Assembly (NCBI GenBank): GCA_903813345.2
Contig: CAIIXF020000012.1
Span: 2,461,318 to 2,525,317, forward strand
Length of the DNA stretch: 64,000 nucleotides
DNA from: Owenia fusiformis
Taxonomy: Eukaryota > Annelida > Polychaeta > Sabellida > Oweniidae
Reading direction: 5' to 3'
Shown: positions 49,048-61,431 of the stretch, piece by piece
How the letters are laid out: every line of letters begins with the position of its first letter
How positions within the stretch are numbered: the first letter of the stretch is position 1
Notes under the pieces: model-generated
What the model was told of the DNA's origin: nothing
Database searches by the model: none
What the model saw: the letters and a program-made list of their open reading frames with translations, nothing else
Made by a program: the position numbers and the translations under genes

Positions 49048-50007
49048 GAAAATATTTGAGTCACAGAAAAGGGAAATTCAGAAAGGGGTGGGGGGTAAAA
49101 AAATAGCCCAAAATACCAGTCTATTACATCAGTTACCCTGAGATATAAAAACAAGTTTGAAAGTCTATATTAAACAAAGGTCTCCTCAGAGAGTCAAAGT
49201 CAAACCTGTTTCCAAGGGTCCTCATTGTCTACTTGATATAAAACTGAGAATACCTCCATGTTCAAAGGCTAGTGCTAATCTGAAGATGAAGCTCTCTTTT
49301 AAGAAACAAAATAAATTAGTCTATTGAAAGAGCAAACTCATGGAAGATGTCATGATAGAATGAAATCAATTTTCAGAAGAATTGTGAGATTTCAAGGTCA
49401 CTTGGCTCCAGCTATTACATAAGCCAAACACTCTTGTTGTGTCTCTAAAGGGACACAAAATATTATTCCTTAGAAACACAAGATATAACGAAAATCCTCA
49501 CGCAATCTCATGTTTTCTATATTGGCCAATCGCAGCTATGATTAAATCATAAACAGAAATAAAGAAGCTATAGATTTGAATTATAATCTTGTATTTTCAC
49601 AGAGCATACATCGTTCATAAACGATCACCTATAATATTCCATACTAAAGCATTTTATGAATATTATTTTTGAATCGATAAATCAATTTTCAGTGCTCTCA
49701 GTTCACCGTTATGTTATTTTAACATTATCACTTAGCGTGTTGGATTTACAAATAACCTGAGCAGGATGACCTATAAAGTAGTTCATATCACCTTAATAAG
49801 GTACTTATCGCTATAAGCTCATTAAAATCCATATTTAATTAACTTGAAATGAACTTATCAACGATTAGAGTTAAGCATTAAGGTTTGTTAAGTTGAACAC
49901 TGAGACCCGAGTCTAGTAATAATTCCTACCCTTTGATTTGGATACAGTAAAATAAATTTTATTCTTGAAAAAGGTAATCTAATCAATATGTAAAATCAAG
50001 AGAGGCA

Positions 50008-50087
50008 ATATCCCAGAATTCATAGGTGAACCTCTAGAGGATCATCTTTACATGGAGATAAGTTCATCTCTATGAATTCTGGAGTAT
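50008..50087. repeat. Hairpin-type short repeat, copy 2
   Basis: ATATCCCAGAATTCATAGGT at the left and CTATGAATTCTGGAGTAT at the right form an inverted repeat. The centre GAACCTCTAGAGGATC matches the palindrome of the copy at 6922. Confidence 0.65.
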
Positions 50088-51072
50088 CAGTCCAGTTATG
50101 CCTGTTCCATGTTTTCTCTGGATTTGAATAAATTGTTTAAAATTCTTGTTTTCTTAGTATTTCAAGTAAAAACCATGTAAAATTTTCTGAAATTCATTTT
50201 GAAATCTGAACTTTTTATTCTGGTTTCACACTTATGAAATTTAACTCCATTGTTTTGTTCGTGTTCACGGTCAAGTTGTTTATTGTTCAATTAATTTGAA
50301 ACCTATTAATAATAGAATTTTGCAATTACTAATTGAATGTGTCAGTTGATTATCTGCATATGATTTTAGTTTAAAAACAACAAATCTACAGTATGTTATA
50401 ACTCCATAAAAAATCATTGTTTTATAGTTCATAAGATACCATTTTGATTCAATAGTATCAAATATGATTATCATCAATTTCTTGAAATGCATCTCAAAAG
50501 TCTTATTATAAAAATGAATATTGAATTTGATAATCGTATATTGGATTAATATGAAGAGGATGGATCAATTTGTTTGTTCTATGAGGTCAGATTAAGGATG
50601 AGACAGTGTAAGACTAAATAAATACAAAATGACAGGTGAAAATTAATTGACAGGTCCCATCAATGATTAATTTATCTTTCAGTCACAAAAATTCAAAATG
50701 TGTCCATCTATCTTTTTTTCAATATTTTTAAATATTTATTGGCAAATTATTGGAAAGATACATTTTCTTTGTCATTGTAGCAATGGGGGTCTTTTGTTCC
50801 CCCAAGAATTGATGTTCCAATCTGTGTTTAAAAAAATTTGCCCCGTAAAGTCAAAATCCTTCTTTGCACTAAAATATAAAAATGGAATTAGCGATCATCA
50901 ATAAAATCTTGCGTAAAATAAAAGTGCAAATCATATGCTTCCTTCTCGTACAAATCTGCGGAATAAATGCATATTTAAACATATCAAAAGTAGAAAATAT
51001 CTCTTTGTTTATCATCGTCAACTCCAAGGCCATTCAAATGATGAATATATCTTCTTATTTTTTTGCAAGTTA

Positions 51073-51279
51073 CACTCCCATCCATAAGTTTGGCAACTGG
51101 AACTTTTTATTGGATAGCAGGTCAGATCCTGTCAATGTTTCAACCTTAATTTTGTTCTCTAATTATAAAAGCTGGAACAAATGACAAATTTGATGACTTT
51201 TTTAAATCACCAAACACCAATCAAGGTTGAATAAGTGCACCAAAAGGAGACTAAGTTGCCAAACTTATGGAGGGGAGTG
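51073..51279. mobile_element. 207-bp Tc1/mariner-type MITE
   Basis: Inverted ends of about 26 bp: CACTCCCATCCATAAGTTTG then GCAACT at the left, and the reverse complement at the right (51253-51279) with a single mismatch in the first 26 bases. TA dinucleotides flank both ends (51071-51072, 51280-51281), the Tc1/mariner target duplication. Too small to encode a transposase. It overlaps the 3' part of a meaningless 100-codon ORF. Confidence 0.87.
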
Positions 51280-52355
51280 TATATCTGTTATAAAATATCT
51301 CAGTCTTAAGATGTCACAAATCATTCAGTATTTAATAAATCTCGAGACTTCTGTTCTAGAACTACCAATTATCCTTCCCTGTCAAGGTTGACAATTGATT
51401 TTTTAATGAATAATTATTTTCTTTTATTAATTTTTCTCATTTAGAAAAGGCTTTTGGGTGCAGTTGGTTTCTAACAATTAATTCAATAGGGATTAACTAT
51501 AGCTATGAGTCTGTTTTTAGGATTAAATATCATAATAAATAAACAGTTTAATACTCAGAAAAGAGCAATACAAGCTCGTAGTTTCAGCAAACAGACCATG
51601 GTCTTATAGATGGAAAATATAGATCCTGGGGTATAATCGCTTGCTCCATTGCTATCTTAGAAATTTCTTCATTTATAAGACCATGTTCTTATATGAGGAA
51701 TCACTCCTCTGTATCTTTTACCTTTACCATCGAAATCCAAGATACAAGCGAGAAAAACTGAAGTATTGTCGAATATGATTTAAAAGTAACAGAGATTTTT
51801 CAAACAGATATATTGATGCATTTTTAAGCCATACTACTTCATCAAATACACCTTGCATTTAGTGAAAGCTTTTAAAGCATTCCATTATGGCGATATTTTC
51901 TCACCCTTTTGTAGCTGATATCGACAATAAATCTCAGAGCTTTTATTGTTTCACGTAAAAATAGGATGATACATCTCGTTTTGAACTATAGAAATGTTTT
52001 TACATTATCGTTATACTATAGAGGTGTGTCCTTTTATCACCCTGATGCCTGGAGGATATTAGTAATAATTACATACTCTTAAAAAATGTTTGATCTTATT
52101 TGATGAGCTAAAGGTATATGAATGTTACTCAAGTTTATTTAATTGTGGTTCTCTGCCCCATTTTCATTCATAAAGATACCTCTTTGCAATGGACATATGC
52201 ATTTTACCTCAGTGTACTGTTTGAGCTTTATACTTTACTTATTTATACTCATTGTATTATACTCGCTCTATTACTCAATGTATTTGTTTTACTCAAGCTA
52301 ATTCTTGGTATACAAAGGGTGGGGAGCTTCTACGTTTATGATAGGTCTAAAGGGA

Positions 52356-52396
52356 GGGGGGGGGTCTATAAAGAGGGGGAGGTAGGGGGGGGGGGG
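52356..52396 (+). repeat. Pair of G-runs (9 and 12 nt)
   Basis: G-runs at 52356-52364 and 52385-52396, separated by TCTATAAAGAGGGGGAGGTA. Other + strand runs of nine or more: 12641-12649, 19782-19793, 24900-24912, 26603-26612, 28964-28976, 57605-57614, 57965-57974. The sole long C-run is 7095-7105. Confidence 0.9.
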
Positions 52397-52958
52397 TCAG
52401 GCTTTGATAGAAAGAGACAATATCAATTCTATTGGACTGGACTACAATACAGTACTCTATAATACGAGGCCAGCTTGCACTGTCAAAACCTGTTCTTTAT
52501 GTGTTTTTTGAATGATATCTCTCTTCAACAACTTCAATTGAGATCTAAAGGTTTATGATAGCAATTCACCCTTGTTATGATTTCACAAGTTGTCCATATA
52601 CTTTCACCTCTCAATTTATGAAGATTTTGTTAAGTTTTGTTTTTATATACAGTTTTGGTTGTTTCTTTCAAATAGTTCTTGCATTTTTTGGTGAGTCCTG
52701 AGATTTTAATGAGTTACAGGAAAAATGGATGATCGCTAAGATTTTTTGTAAGGTTGGGACAGCAGATTTGAAGAGGATTAATGGTTTATGGGGCTATTGT
52801 TATAGCAGAGCATTCATAAATCCATCAATTTTTAATTCTCCTAATTTATATATGTTTTACGTTGCCCGGAATAAATTGTGCGCCTTTTACGTTTGACCGT
52901 TAGCTTTGTTCCTGTTTTGTTTGTAATTCCTGAGATGAAACCTAGAAAAGATAAATTA

Positions 52959-53127
52959 CAGTAAAACCTCTATATTCGAACACCTCTCTTATTTGAACAC
53001 ATCTCTATATGAACACTTTTTATCTGTCACAATTGTATTATCTCCCATTGACTCTCATATAAAAAATCTTGAAATATGAACACCACCAAATAAGAACACT
53101 TTTGTTCAGATAAGACAGATTTTACTG
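52959..53127. mobile_element. 169-bp pogo-like MITE, intact copy
   Basis: Begins CAGTAAAACCTC, ends GATTTTACTG, flanked by TA on both sides (52957-52958 and 53128-53129), as for Tc1/mariner-pogo elements. The interior repeats TTCGAACACC / GAACACTTTT motifs. Related copies are at 43169-43336 and 54610-54792. Confidence 0.8.
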
Positions 53128-53740
53128 TACCTGGATTTACCTGAATAATTGTTTATACCTTACAAACAAAAGAGACTATAAATAACACCAATAATATATA
53201 TTTTATATCAAATGTCTAAGACTTGTAATACAAAGTCATCTGTAAATAACAAATAGATCCTATTCTGCTAAAGAATAGATCACTTTATTGAACAGACTCG
53301 GAAAATCGAAGTTGGCAACCTGTTTCCCTGCTTCATTAACTCGGCAAACAGTCATCTTTTGTTTGAAAAATGTTCTTTTTATTTGAAGAGCTCTCATATG
53401 GTGTATTCTTAGATCGACATACTAGCCTTCTGAGAAAATATAGCGTGACTTTACGATGATGATAGCATCTGTTGGAACCAACAGCAGAAATAAGTCCTGC
53501 ATTGAGGTCACTTACCTTTTTTTGAAAACTCAATCAAACAATGAAATCAGGTGCAAGACTGAATAAAGATAAACCCTTTTCTGGAAAGACGTCATATTTT
53601 TCTTGAGACGTAATTGCATATTTGAATAGTGAACAGATTTTAATAGTACATGCAAGATGTTTAATTTGATCTATAAAAATGTACTGAAAATACAGAATTG
53701 GATGAACTGTTGACATCTCAGGGCATTGTCTGTCTTTAGG

Positions 53741-53844
53741 GCAGTGAATTTCAAAAGGTTTTTCATTGGTCAGTAAAGCAGTGAATTTCAAAAGGTTTTT
53801 CATTGGTCAGTAAGGCAGTGAATTTCAAAAGGTTTTTCATTGGA
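53741..53844 (+). repeat. Minisatellite, 37-bp unit, 2.8 copies
   Basis: GCAGTGAATTTCAAAAGGTT then TTTCATTGGTCAGTAAG, starting at 53741, 53778 and 53815; copies are nearly identical, so amplification is recent. Confidence 0.95.
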
Positions 53845-54177
53845 CACATCAGCTAACTGCCTCTTGTATGACCACCTACATTTAGTCTGTCTTCAATCCC
53901 CCAACAAGTAATAAGCATTACAAAAGTTATATTGAAATTAATAGTCATAATCCAAATAAGGAGAAACAACTACAGTAGTTTGATATGAAGTCTTCTAGAA
54001 TGAGATGCATCATGTCTCATGTTCTACATCACAAGTTTTACTGTACTTTATTTTGCATTATTTTCTTGTGATATTAAAAGAAAACATCAATACACTGTAT
54101 GGGCTCTTGACTATACAGTATATTGATCCCATGGCTGGGGCACTTAAAATGGAAACAAAGGAAAGGACACAAAGTCA

Positions 54178-54240
54178 ACACTAACATCCGCTAACATCAA
54201 CTAGCCAACGTCAACGCTAACCTCTGCTAGCCTCAGATCA
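54178..54240 (+). repeat. Degenerate short tandem CTAACATC/CTAGCC repeat
   Basis: CACTAACATCCGCTAACATC, AACTAGCCAACGTCAACGCT and AACCTCTGCTAGCCTCAG: irregular units of about 11-14 bp. Confidence 0.6.
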
Positions 54241-54609
54241 ACATGTATGCTCAAAATAACTTGTTTTTTAGTGGTTACATCACTTCAATTTCTTTGGAAT
54301 TCAATGCTTGAATTTTGGTGTTTTTAACTACATGTACTATTATTATGGTTCAGGAATGTTTTTTATTTCATGTTCATATCTTATAAATAAAGTCATGGGA
54401 TGCATCATGTTTACCAACTCAATACTAAACAGAATGGCAATAGAGATACTATGTCAACAAATGGTCAATTTCGTAACACTTACCCCCCTTCTTCAAAGTG
54501 TAATCGTTCTTGAACAATAGCTTACCCTGGGAAGTTGAATAACATAATGATTTTTTAAGTGCCTTCTACTTTTCTTGATACTTGTACATTTATTTTGTTT
54601 TTATATGAA

Positions 54610-54792
54610 CAGTAAAACCTGCCAAATCCAAACACCATTGGGACCAGCCAAAAGTGTTCAGATTAGCAGGTGTTCACATTTCTCTTGTGTCTTAATGTGA
54701 GTCAAAGGGAAATCACATTTGGGCCTTGAAAAAGTTCTCACAATGAGAATGGTCAGATTAGAGAGTTGTCCAGATACCGTATATTGTAACTG
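54610..54792. mobile_element. Pogo-like MITE, degraded copy
   Basis: Left end CAGTAAAACCTGCC is clear, and the interior has AAGTGTTCAGATTAGCAGGT. The right end (TTGTAACTG followed by TA) is degraded. Third member of the family at 43169 and 52959. Confidence 0.65.
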
Positions 54793-55920
54793 TATTTTGC
54801 TTGGCCTTAGAGATTGACCATAATTTATTGAAATAATTCATAGAGCAAGAAGACAGAATCATTTCACATAAAAGATTAAAATAATAATAACCAAATGAAA
54901 GAAATATCACTTTATTTGTTGTTCCTTTGGTTTCCGTGCACAACAGAGTGCATGTTGAACCGAATTAAATGAGACAGCTCTTGTGTTATCCAACTTTACC
55001 TGAGCAAGTAAAAATTAATGAACTTCCGTGATACAAGGAGAGAAAACCACATTTTCTTGTAGAGAATTAAACCCTGATAAAGATTTTCTGTCACGGTTTA
55101 TATAGAATTCGTTATTCAGATATTTTGAAATATCGAATTCTTGTTAAATACAATCCAATATTTTCCTCTAGTTTTTTCATGTGTCTTACTTTTTTGGCAA
55201 AATAGTTCACTTTTGTCCAATTTCTTTTGCAAGATTAACTAAATAAGAATTTTACGTGAAGTCTGTGTAATATTTATCAATATGTCCACGAAGCATTAAT
55301 TTCAAGCCAATCAATTAGGCACACATCCTTTGAGAAAATATTGGTGTTGCATCGATAAAATTTTGACAACTTGTTAACAGATAAGATCCACAATACTTCT
55401 TATGTATCTTGAAGGGCCATGGCTTGCTCTAGTGATCCCAAATTCTTAAATAGCTACTTTTAATGTGTTTTTTATCAAGAAAAGTCAGTAAACTCTATTG
55501 GAAGGGAGGGATAGTTAATAAAGCAAAAGAAAAATATATCGCAAGAAAATAGAAAGCATTCGTTTTAGTTCTTAGTCAGCCAATAAAAAGATACACTTAT
55601 AATTATTACAATTTGGAGTGCTTCGTACATTTGTATCGACTATATTTAAGTGGTTTGCATATTCCTAATATTCATGTGTCAATATTCACCAACCAAACCT
55701 TTATCGCTATTATTTTATCCATTAATCTACCATTGTCTTCAAAAATAAAAGAAATCCAACAATGTAAAACAGCAATTTGAGAATCACTCAAAGCTGTAGA
55801 AAGTGTGTACAGGTTTATAAGGTTTTTCTTGAATGAAAATGAAAATTTAATATGTTCAACTAAAAGTAAGACATACTTGAATAGTATATACTCCAATCTC
55901 TCCTTGTTTTTCCATTCCTT

Positions 55921-55968
55921 ATTCCTTGCTTATTCCTTTCTATTTTATTCCTTGCTTATTCCTTTCCT
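55921..55968 (+). repeat. Tandem repeat, 26-bp period, about two copies
   Basis: ATTCCTTGCTTATTCCTTTC at 55921 and 55947. The unit equals the TTTATTCCTTGCTWATTCC block of family A, so it may be derived from a family A 3' end. Confidence 0.65.
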
Positions 55969-58584
55969 GTTTATTCTATGGAATGAATCTATTCTTAGAT
56001 CAATGACTTCTGAAATATCGGCAGCCAATCAATATCATCCCGTAAAGTCACATTGAATTTAAACCTAAATAAACGGAAACACAACTTCATTGGTGTAACT
56101 TTACACATACATTGATATATTCTATGGATTCATTCTAGAAATGATGGGTTTTCCAAGAAATTTGCACCATATTTGGTCGATGATACAACCTCGAGTCGTG
56201 GCATAAATTTTGGTTGAATGATCATATCTGAGGGAGGTTTCAAGTGAGATATCCCTTAGGAGAAACTAGGAGATATAGTGAAGCAATGTGGCATTACCAT
56301 GGCAACAAAATAACAAATATACAGCATAATCAACCATATTTGAATTAAGTTCCAGATTGATTCATAACAAAACAAATTGCAAGAAATTTATACCTCTTTT
56401 ATGCCCGGACATATTATCTTTTAGATTTAATTAGACCTTTCCTGGTATTTTACGAGCATACTGGTATATAAAATTAAGTAACTTGAATAACATTTCTTCT
56501 GTACTAATATCAAACCATTCGATTCATTATCATGATTACAGATAAATTTGTTTATTTACTGAGTGATAAAACATGCATAAGGAATCTCAGTTAAATTTTC
56601 TCTTTTTTTGTTGATCCCGTTTTTCGGGAAATCAGGAAATAGGTTTCATGATAGTACCTGTTATATGCAATCATTGATGGTAATAATTTATGATCTTAGA
56701 CAAAATTCTAGTAAAATGCATTGTGTCATTTTAAACTGTTCACCAGAATAGGTTTGACTGTTGTTAATACCATGGTATTCATTATGTTTTGATGTTTTGA
56801 TGGTACGTAAACCATAGTGATGACCTATACACATTCACACACATTTAGTCTGGTCTTTTCATATTTGTTTACAAACCAGTGATTTATCTGTTAAGACCTT
56901 CTCTAATGGCTCCTTATCAGCTGATTAAAGATGCACAAACACCTACTATTTATATTTTGTCATGAAAAATGAAGTAAAAAATATTATATATAATGCTGGG
57001 GGAACTTGTAGAGCTTAACGGATGCTGTATTCTAAAGTTTCACCATAAAAACATACCCCATATCAGTGTATGAATGAATAACATTTTCATTTTCTTTCAT
57101 GAATTCAGGTTTTCAATTTCACAGATCGATGGGTTGTCTCATATATGCGATACAAGTGTTCATGTCGGCTTAAATGCATTGAAAAATTTATGGGTTTTTA
57201 CTTATTTTTTTATGGTACAGTTCTATAACGTTAAGAAGTTTAAATGTGTTATATCTTATCCATGGCCTTACATATATGTGAAGATATGATTAAAAGTGTT
57301 ATGCTGATTAATCTGAACAATTTATGAATGTATGAGCACAGGTCGTGTTGACCTTCATTGTCTTTATGTTTTCAAATCGGCACCAGATGTCTCTGATAAG
57401 GTAATGATGACTTGTAAAGTTGAAATAATTTAAAATGACATATTGAGTTCCTTACTTTGAAAGATGTGTCATCATATATGAAGTAAGTGCTATATCCACT
57501 TTGTAAAGGACTTTTGGGCAGGTGGGGTAGAAGTCTTGCACTGAGTCTGTGGACACCCCATATTTACCACTACTAAAGGGTGAGGTTTCAAGGATAGGGT
57601 AGGTGGGGGGGGGGTGTTAGGAGGTCAATCAAAACTAGTGGGTTAGGACATCATGTATAAATCTCAAATAGAAAAATTGTAATACGATGAGTATCAGAAT
57701 GGGTTAGGGAGATAGTATACATATACATGTTTCGATTACTATTGAGTTGTCTCTTAGCATGAGGCTATTAAAATAATAACTTCAAGATTGGACATCTGGT
57801 GTGATTTGACTCCTGATCTTCATTCTACAGAATCACTTTGGACTATGATTAGCTCTACCTTGTGGTTACCTTTGACCCTAAAGTTTGACCCCTTTCATTT
57901 TCACTTCCTCTGTTGTCAAGTAATACCATATGCTGATACTGTACTGGTTGGGAAGAGTGGGAGAGGGGGGGGGGTGGTATCAGAAGAGGCAGGTTCAAAA
58001 GGGGAGGAGCTAAGGTGAGGCGGAGCTTCTAAAGGGAACACCCCACCCATCAATTTTACTTATCTTTTTCACATGTACTCATATCAAAGCCTAGATATTG
58101 CATGTTTAGCTTTTAATTGCCATTATTTGACCTTATTTTATATACCAGACTTATCCTATGGTTTATTATACATGCGTTGAACTCTCTTTGATGTTTATGG
58201 TATTTGATAGACTGATATGGATATAAATGTATATAGTGAATACATGATAATCATATACAAAGCTAGAGATCTGAATTTAAAACTAGCTCCTCAGAATATA
58301 CCTGTATACCTATACATGTATATATATATATACCACACAAAGGGAAGGAAATGAATACCAACAATTCTTTTTTAAGATTTGGAAAATCATTTCAGTATGT
58401 TACATTACCAGTTTATATTATCAGTTCTATGCCTTTTTACAATGTTATTTCTCCATAAAATTACTTAAGATTTTCTTAATTTATTGATCAGTATGTTTAA
58501 GAAAGATGCACTGACATGAACTTACTCGATGTACAATGTACATACAGCTGATCCTTTTAATATTTGATCAATCCGTTTCAAAAT

Positions 58585-58750
58585 GTCCGTCTGCTCATGC
58601 TTATTTCACATCATTTCTCTCTAAAATTTGAATAATGTGTCTGATTTTCTTGCATTTTTATATAATTTAGAATATGCACTTCATATCTGTTTACTTTATT
58701 CCTTGCTTATTCCACTCTTTTCCACATTATTTCAAGTTATAAATGTGACC
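58585..58750 (+). repeat. Family A interspersed repeat, best-preserved full-length copy
   Basis: GTCCGTCTGCTCATGCTTAT, TTCTCTCTAAAATTTGAATA, TGTGTCTGATTTTCTTGCAT, TATATAATTTAGAATATGCA, TTTATTCCTTGCTTATTCCA and TATAAATGTGACC. This copy is closest to my consensus and sets its approximate ends. Confidence 0.88.
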
Positions 58751-59832
58751 CCATGGTGTTTTCCCCATTGGTGCTATCCACGTAATTTTGACATGTGACA
58801 AAATGTAAAGTTTTTACATTTCTTTTTTATTTTATCAAATCAGCAAATCAATATTAATTGAAAGTAGATTAAACTATAAAATAAATCAATCATTGTTAAT
58901 GTCATTATAGAAGTGTCGAAGCTCTAAAATCTGAAATATCATCTGATTTTCGTGTTTTTAGGCATTAATAATGCACCGATGCACCTTTTATCTAATGAAT
59001 TGGCCCAAGATGTTAAAGTTAGCATGAGAGATGGTTTTGCAGTTGATCAAGTTTCTCCATATATTTTCAATTATCGGATGACTGACTAAATCTTCAAAAA
59101 TAGACTGCTCTCCTTCCAAAATGTTTATCACCTTATATTACTCCACGCTACACTCTTATATAACTACATGTACATTAAGTAGTTCAAATTATGTTTTCAA
59201 AAACAGTGGAAATGGATACCATGTCAATTTTAGAGAGATTTCTCACTTATAAGAACGATGATCAAAGTATCAGGACGTGGAAACTATCATGTCTCGAATA
59301 TGAGAAACAAAGTGTCCTTCCTTTAACGAAGAACTTACAAATCATCGGTATCACTCAGGCGTGTAAACTCTTAAGGTTTCTTTGATATCATGATCATATT
59401 GGTTTAGTCTCTCAGGAAGCACCAAACCGTAAATTCGCAATTATTTTCAATCTCCAGAATGATCAAGTTTTACTCTCAACTGTCTCGGAATAAGCAAGAT
59501 TATGTATGGACTATTATACTTTGATGTGGAATATTGTGAAAGCATAGGATAATATTTAAAAAACACAAAACAACCAAAATCTGTTACCCGGGTAACCCCT
59601 CCCATTAAATGTTTATCGAACGGGAACCATGAATTCATTTCTGAAATCAAAATAACTGTTTTTGTAACCAAATGAATAAATCTCTTTTGTTTACCTGGAA
59701 TTTTCTTTCTATGGCCTTTACCAACACCTACGTGTCCATGAATGGAATGCCAATGTAAATAATAATAATGCCTTTCCTTGTCAAATCGAGAAAAATAGGA
59801 GAAATGGAGGGGAGTTAAGTCTGTTGTCATAT

Positions 59833-59900
59833 AAACCATGCTCTAATTCATACAAAAACGCAAAGAAATCAGGCACTTTATTCAAAATCTTGAGAGCAAA
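59833..59900 (-). repeat. Family A interspersed repeat, partial, reverse
   Basis: GCTCTAATTCATACAAAAAC, GCAAAGAAATCAGGCACTTT and ATTCAAAATCTTGAGAGCAA in order. Confidence 0.65.
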
Positions 59901-60346
59901 CAACTCAAATAACCGTAGGGTGAGTGATATCGTCTGCTTTATTTTACTATGAATCAGACGTGAAGTGTAGATATTTGATGTAATGTAGACGTACAACACA
60001 GTTTCTCCATTATGGCAAAAATCTAGTAGAATATATGTCAATATAATGGTCATTAGAATTAGACTGTTTTATATCACACACAAAAGCTTCTCGTTTATAT
60101 TAATTTCAGGTGGATAATCACCTTATAACGATCATAAAAATTACTATTGTATATTTTCTTGCCTGGAGATGCTGCTCAATATAGTGAAAGGATCTCTGCT
60201 TTTTGTCTTGCATGATGTCTTTGGATCATTTCCTTCCCCCAAATATATCCTGGGGTAGGACAGTATATTACTTATGATGGGAGAAATTGAAAAGATAAAG
60301 GGAGAAATATTTTCATAATATAGAGAGTAATGTTTTCTTACACTCC

Positions 60347-60531
60347 AGGCGCGTAACCAGGCATATGCGAGAATACGCAGTGTGTACTCTTATTGATGGA
60401 GCGGTACCCCATTACACAGTCTGATATCGCTCAGAACGCACCATTTAAGGTCTAAAATCAAAATTTGTAGGACCCCCCTGGTTTTGCTCAGCCTCGCGTA
60501 CCTGCTGTCAAAATCCTGGTTACGCCACTGT
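60347..60531. mobile_element. ~185-bp TIR element with GCGTAACCAGG ends
   Basis: Left CAGGCGCGTAACCAGG and right CCTGGTTACGCCACTG are inverted repeats matching at 14 of 16 positions. The base composition (CG-rich, AGGACCCCCCTGG) stands out from the AT-rich surroundings. A target duplication is not clear. Probably a decayed DNA transposon of the same general kind as the element at 28809. Confidence 0.6.
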
Positions 60532-61371
60532 ACTCGTAGGCAGGGCAAGGGGTGGGGTCATTGACTTATATCTGATAGTTTGTTAGGAGATGAAGAGTCA
60601 TTGAATATTAGACCTAAAATCCGTCGCTAGTGTTGCATCGCTATACAAAGTCAGCTTAGAGTTGATACGCTCGAGCATGGCCTCCTATAGTGTATATTAG
60701 CACAGATATGTAGGCACTCTCCTTTGATAACAGACAATAGCTGGAACATCCGCATACGTAAATAATTGTATGTATCTTGGAAGTCATATTGTAATAAACA
60801 TTAACTCTCTCGCTCAATTTACGATCCATCATAACGATCTCATTGAATCTCTGTGATTTTGCTTTGATTAATAAGACCTGATATTCAATTTACACAGAGA
60901 GCGGAGTTCAAATTAACGGAATTATGGCATTATTATGTTTTTCTGTATTGAATAATGAAACCGATTACTGTACTGTATCGAGTTTCATTTTTATGACGTT
61001 TTCTGATACATGACTACCTTAGTGGGTGATGATAGAGTATTGTGCAGAGATGGAAAGAAATGATATCGGAGATTTTTATTGAGGAGAAAAAAATATGAGA
61101 TGATTGTTTAGCTACTCATCATGTTACAGATAGTAATTCTTGAATTGGCTTCCATAATTAATACATTGATATTCGAGATGCTATGTTCTCTTCATTCAAT
61201 CTGATCATTTACTCTACGTATATTAAATCTAGTGTCATTGATACCGCAAGTTTTTACTCTATTTTTTTCAGAGATGTCCTTTTTAGATATTTCAGTCAGA
61301 TTACTTGCTTGTTTTTTTACTTTATTTGCTCAAAATTGAAGGACATTTATTGATTCTAAATTTATTCTAAC

Positions 61372-61431
61372 GATTGCGAGCCTCTTGTAAAGATTGCAAA
61401 TCTCTTGCAAAGATTGCAAACTTATATGAAA
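61372..61431 (+). repeat. Tandem repeat, 20-bp unit, 3 copies
   Basis: GATTGCGAGCCTCTTGTAAA, GATTGCAAATCTCTTGCAAA and GATTGCAAACTTATATGAAA at 61372, 61392 and 61412. Confidence 0.85.

Larger units (their letters stand above)
54793..60346. other. Intronic DNA, distal region
   Basis: Only the 26-bp tandem repeat (55921), G-runs (57605, 57965), family A copies (58585, 59833) and a (TA)n run are visible; 54793-55920 and 55969-57604 appear empty. Confidence 0.55.

Noticed and set aside
59447-59839. 130-codon ORF on the - strand with a segment HGHVGVGKGHRKK-PG faintly like the N-terminus of ribosomal protein uL15/L27A
   Set aside because: The resemblance covers under 20 residues. The flanking residues do not follow the family, and the ORF start overlaps a family A repeat. 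Probably chance; a protein search of 59600-59780 would settle it.
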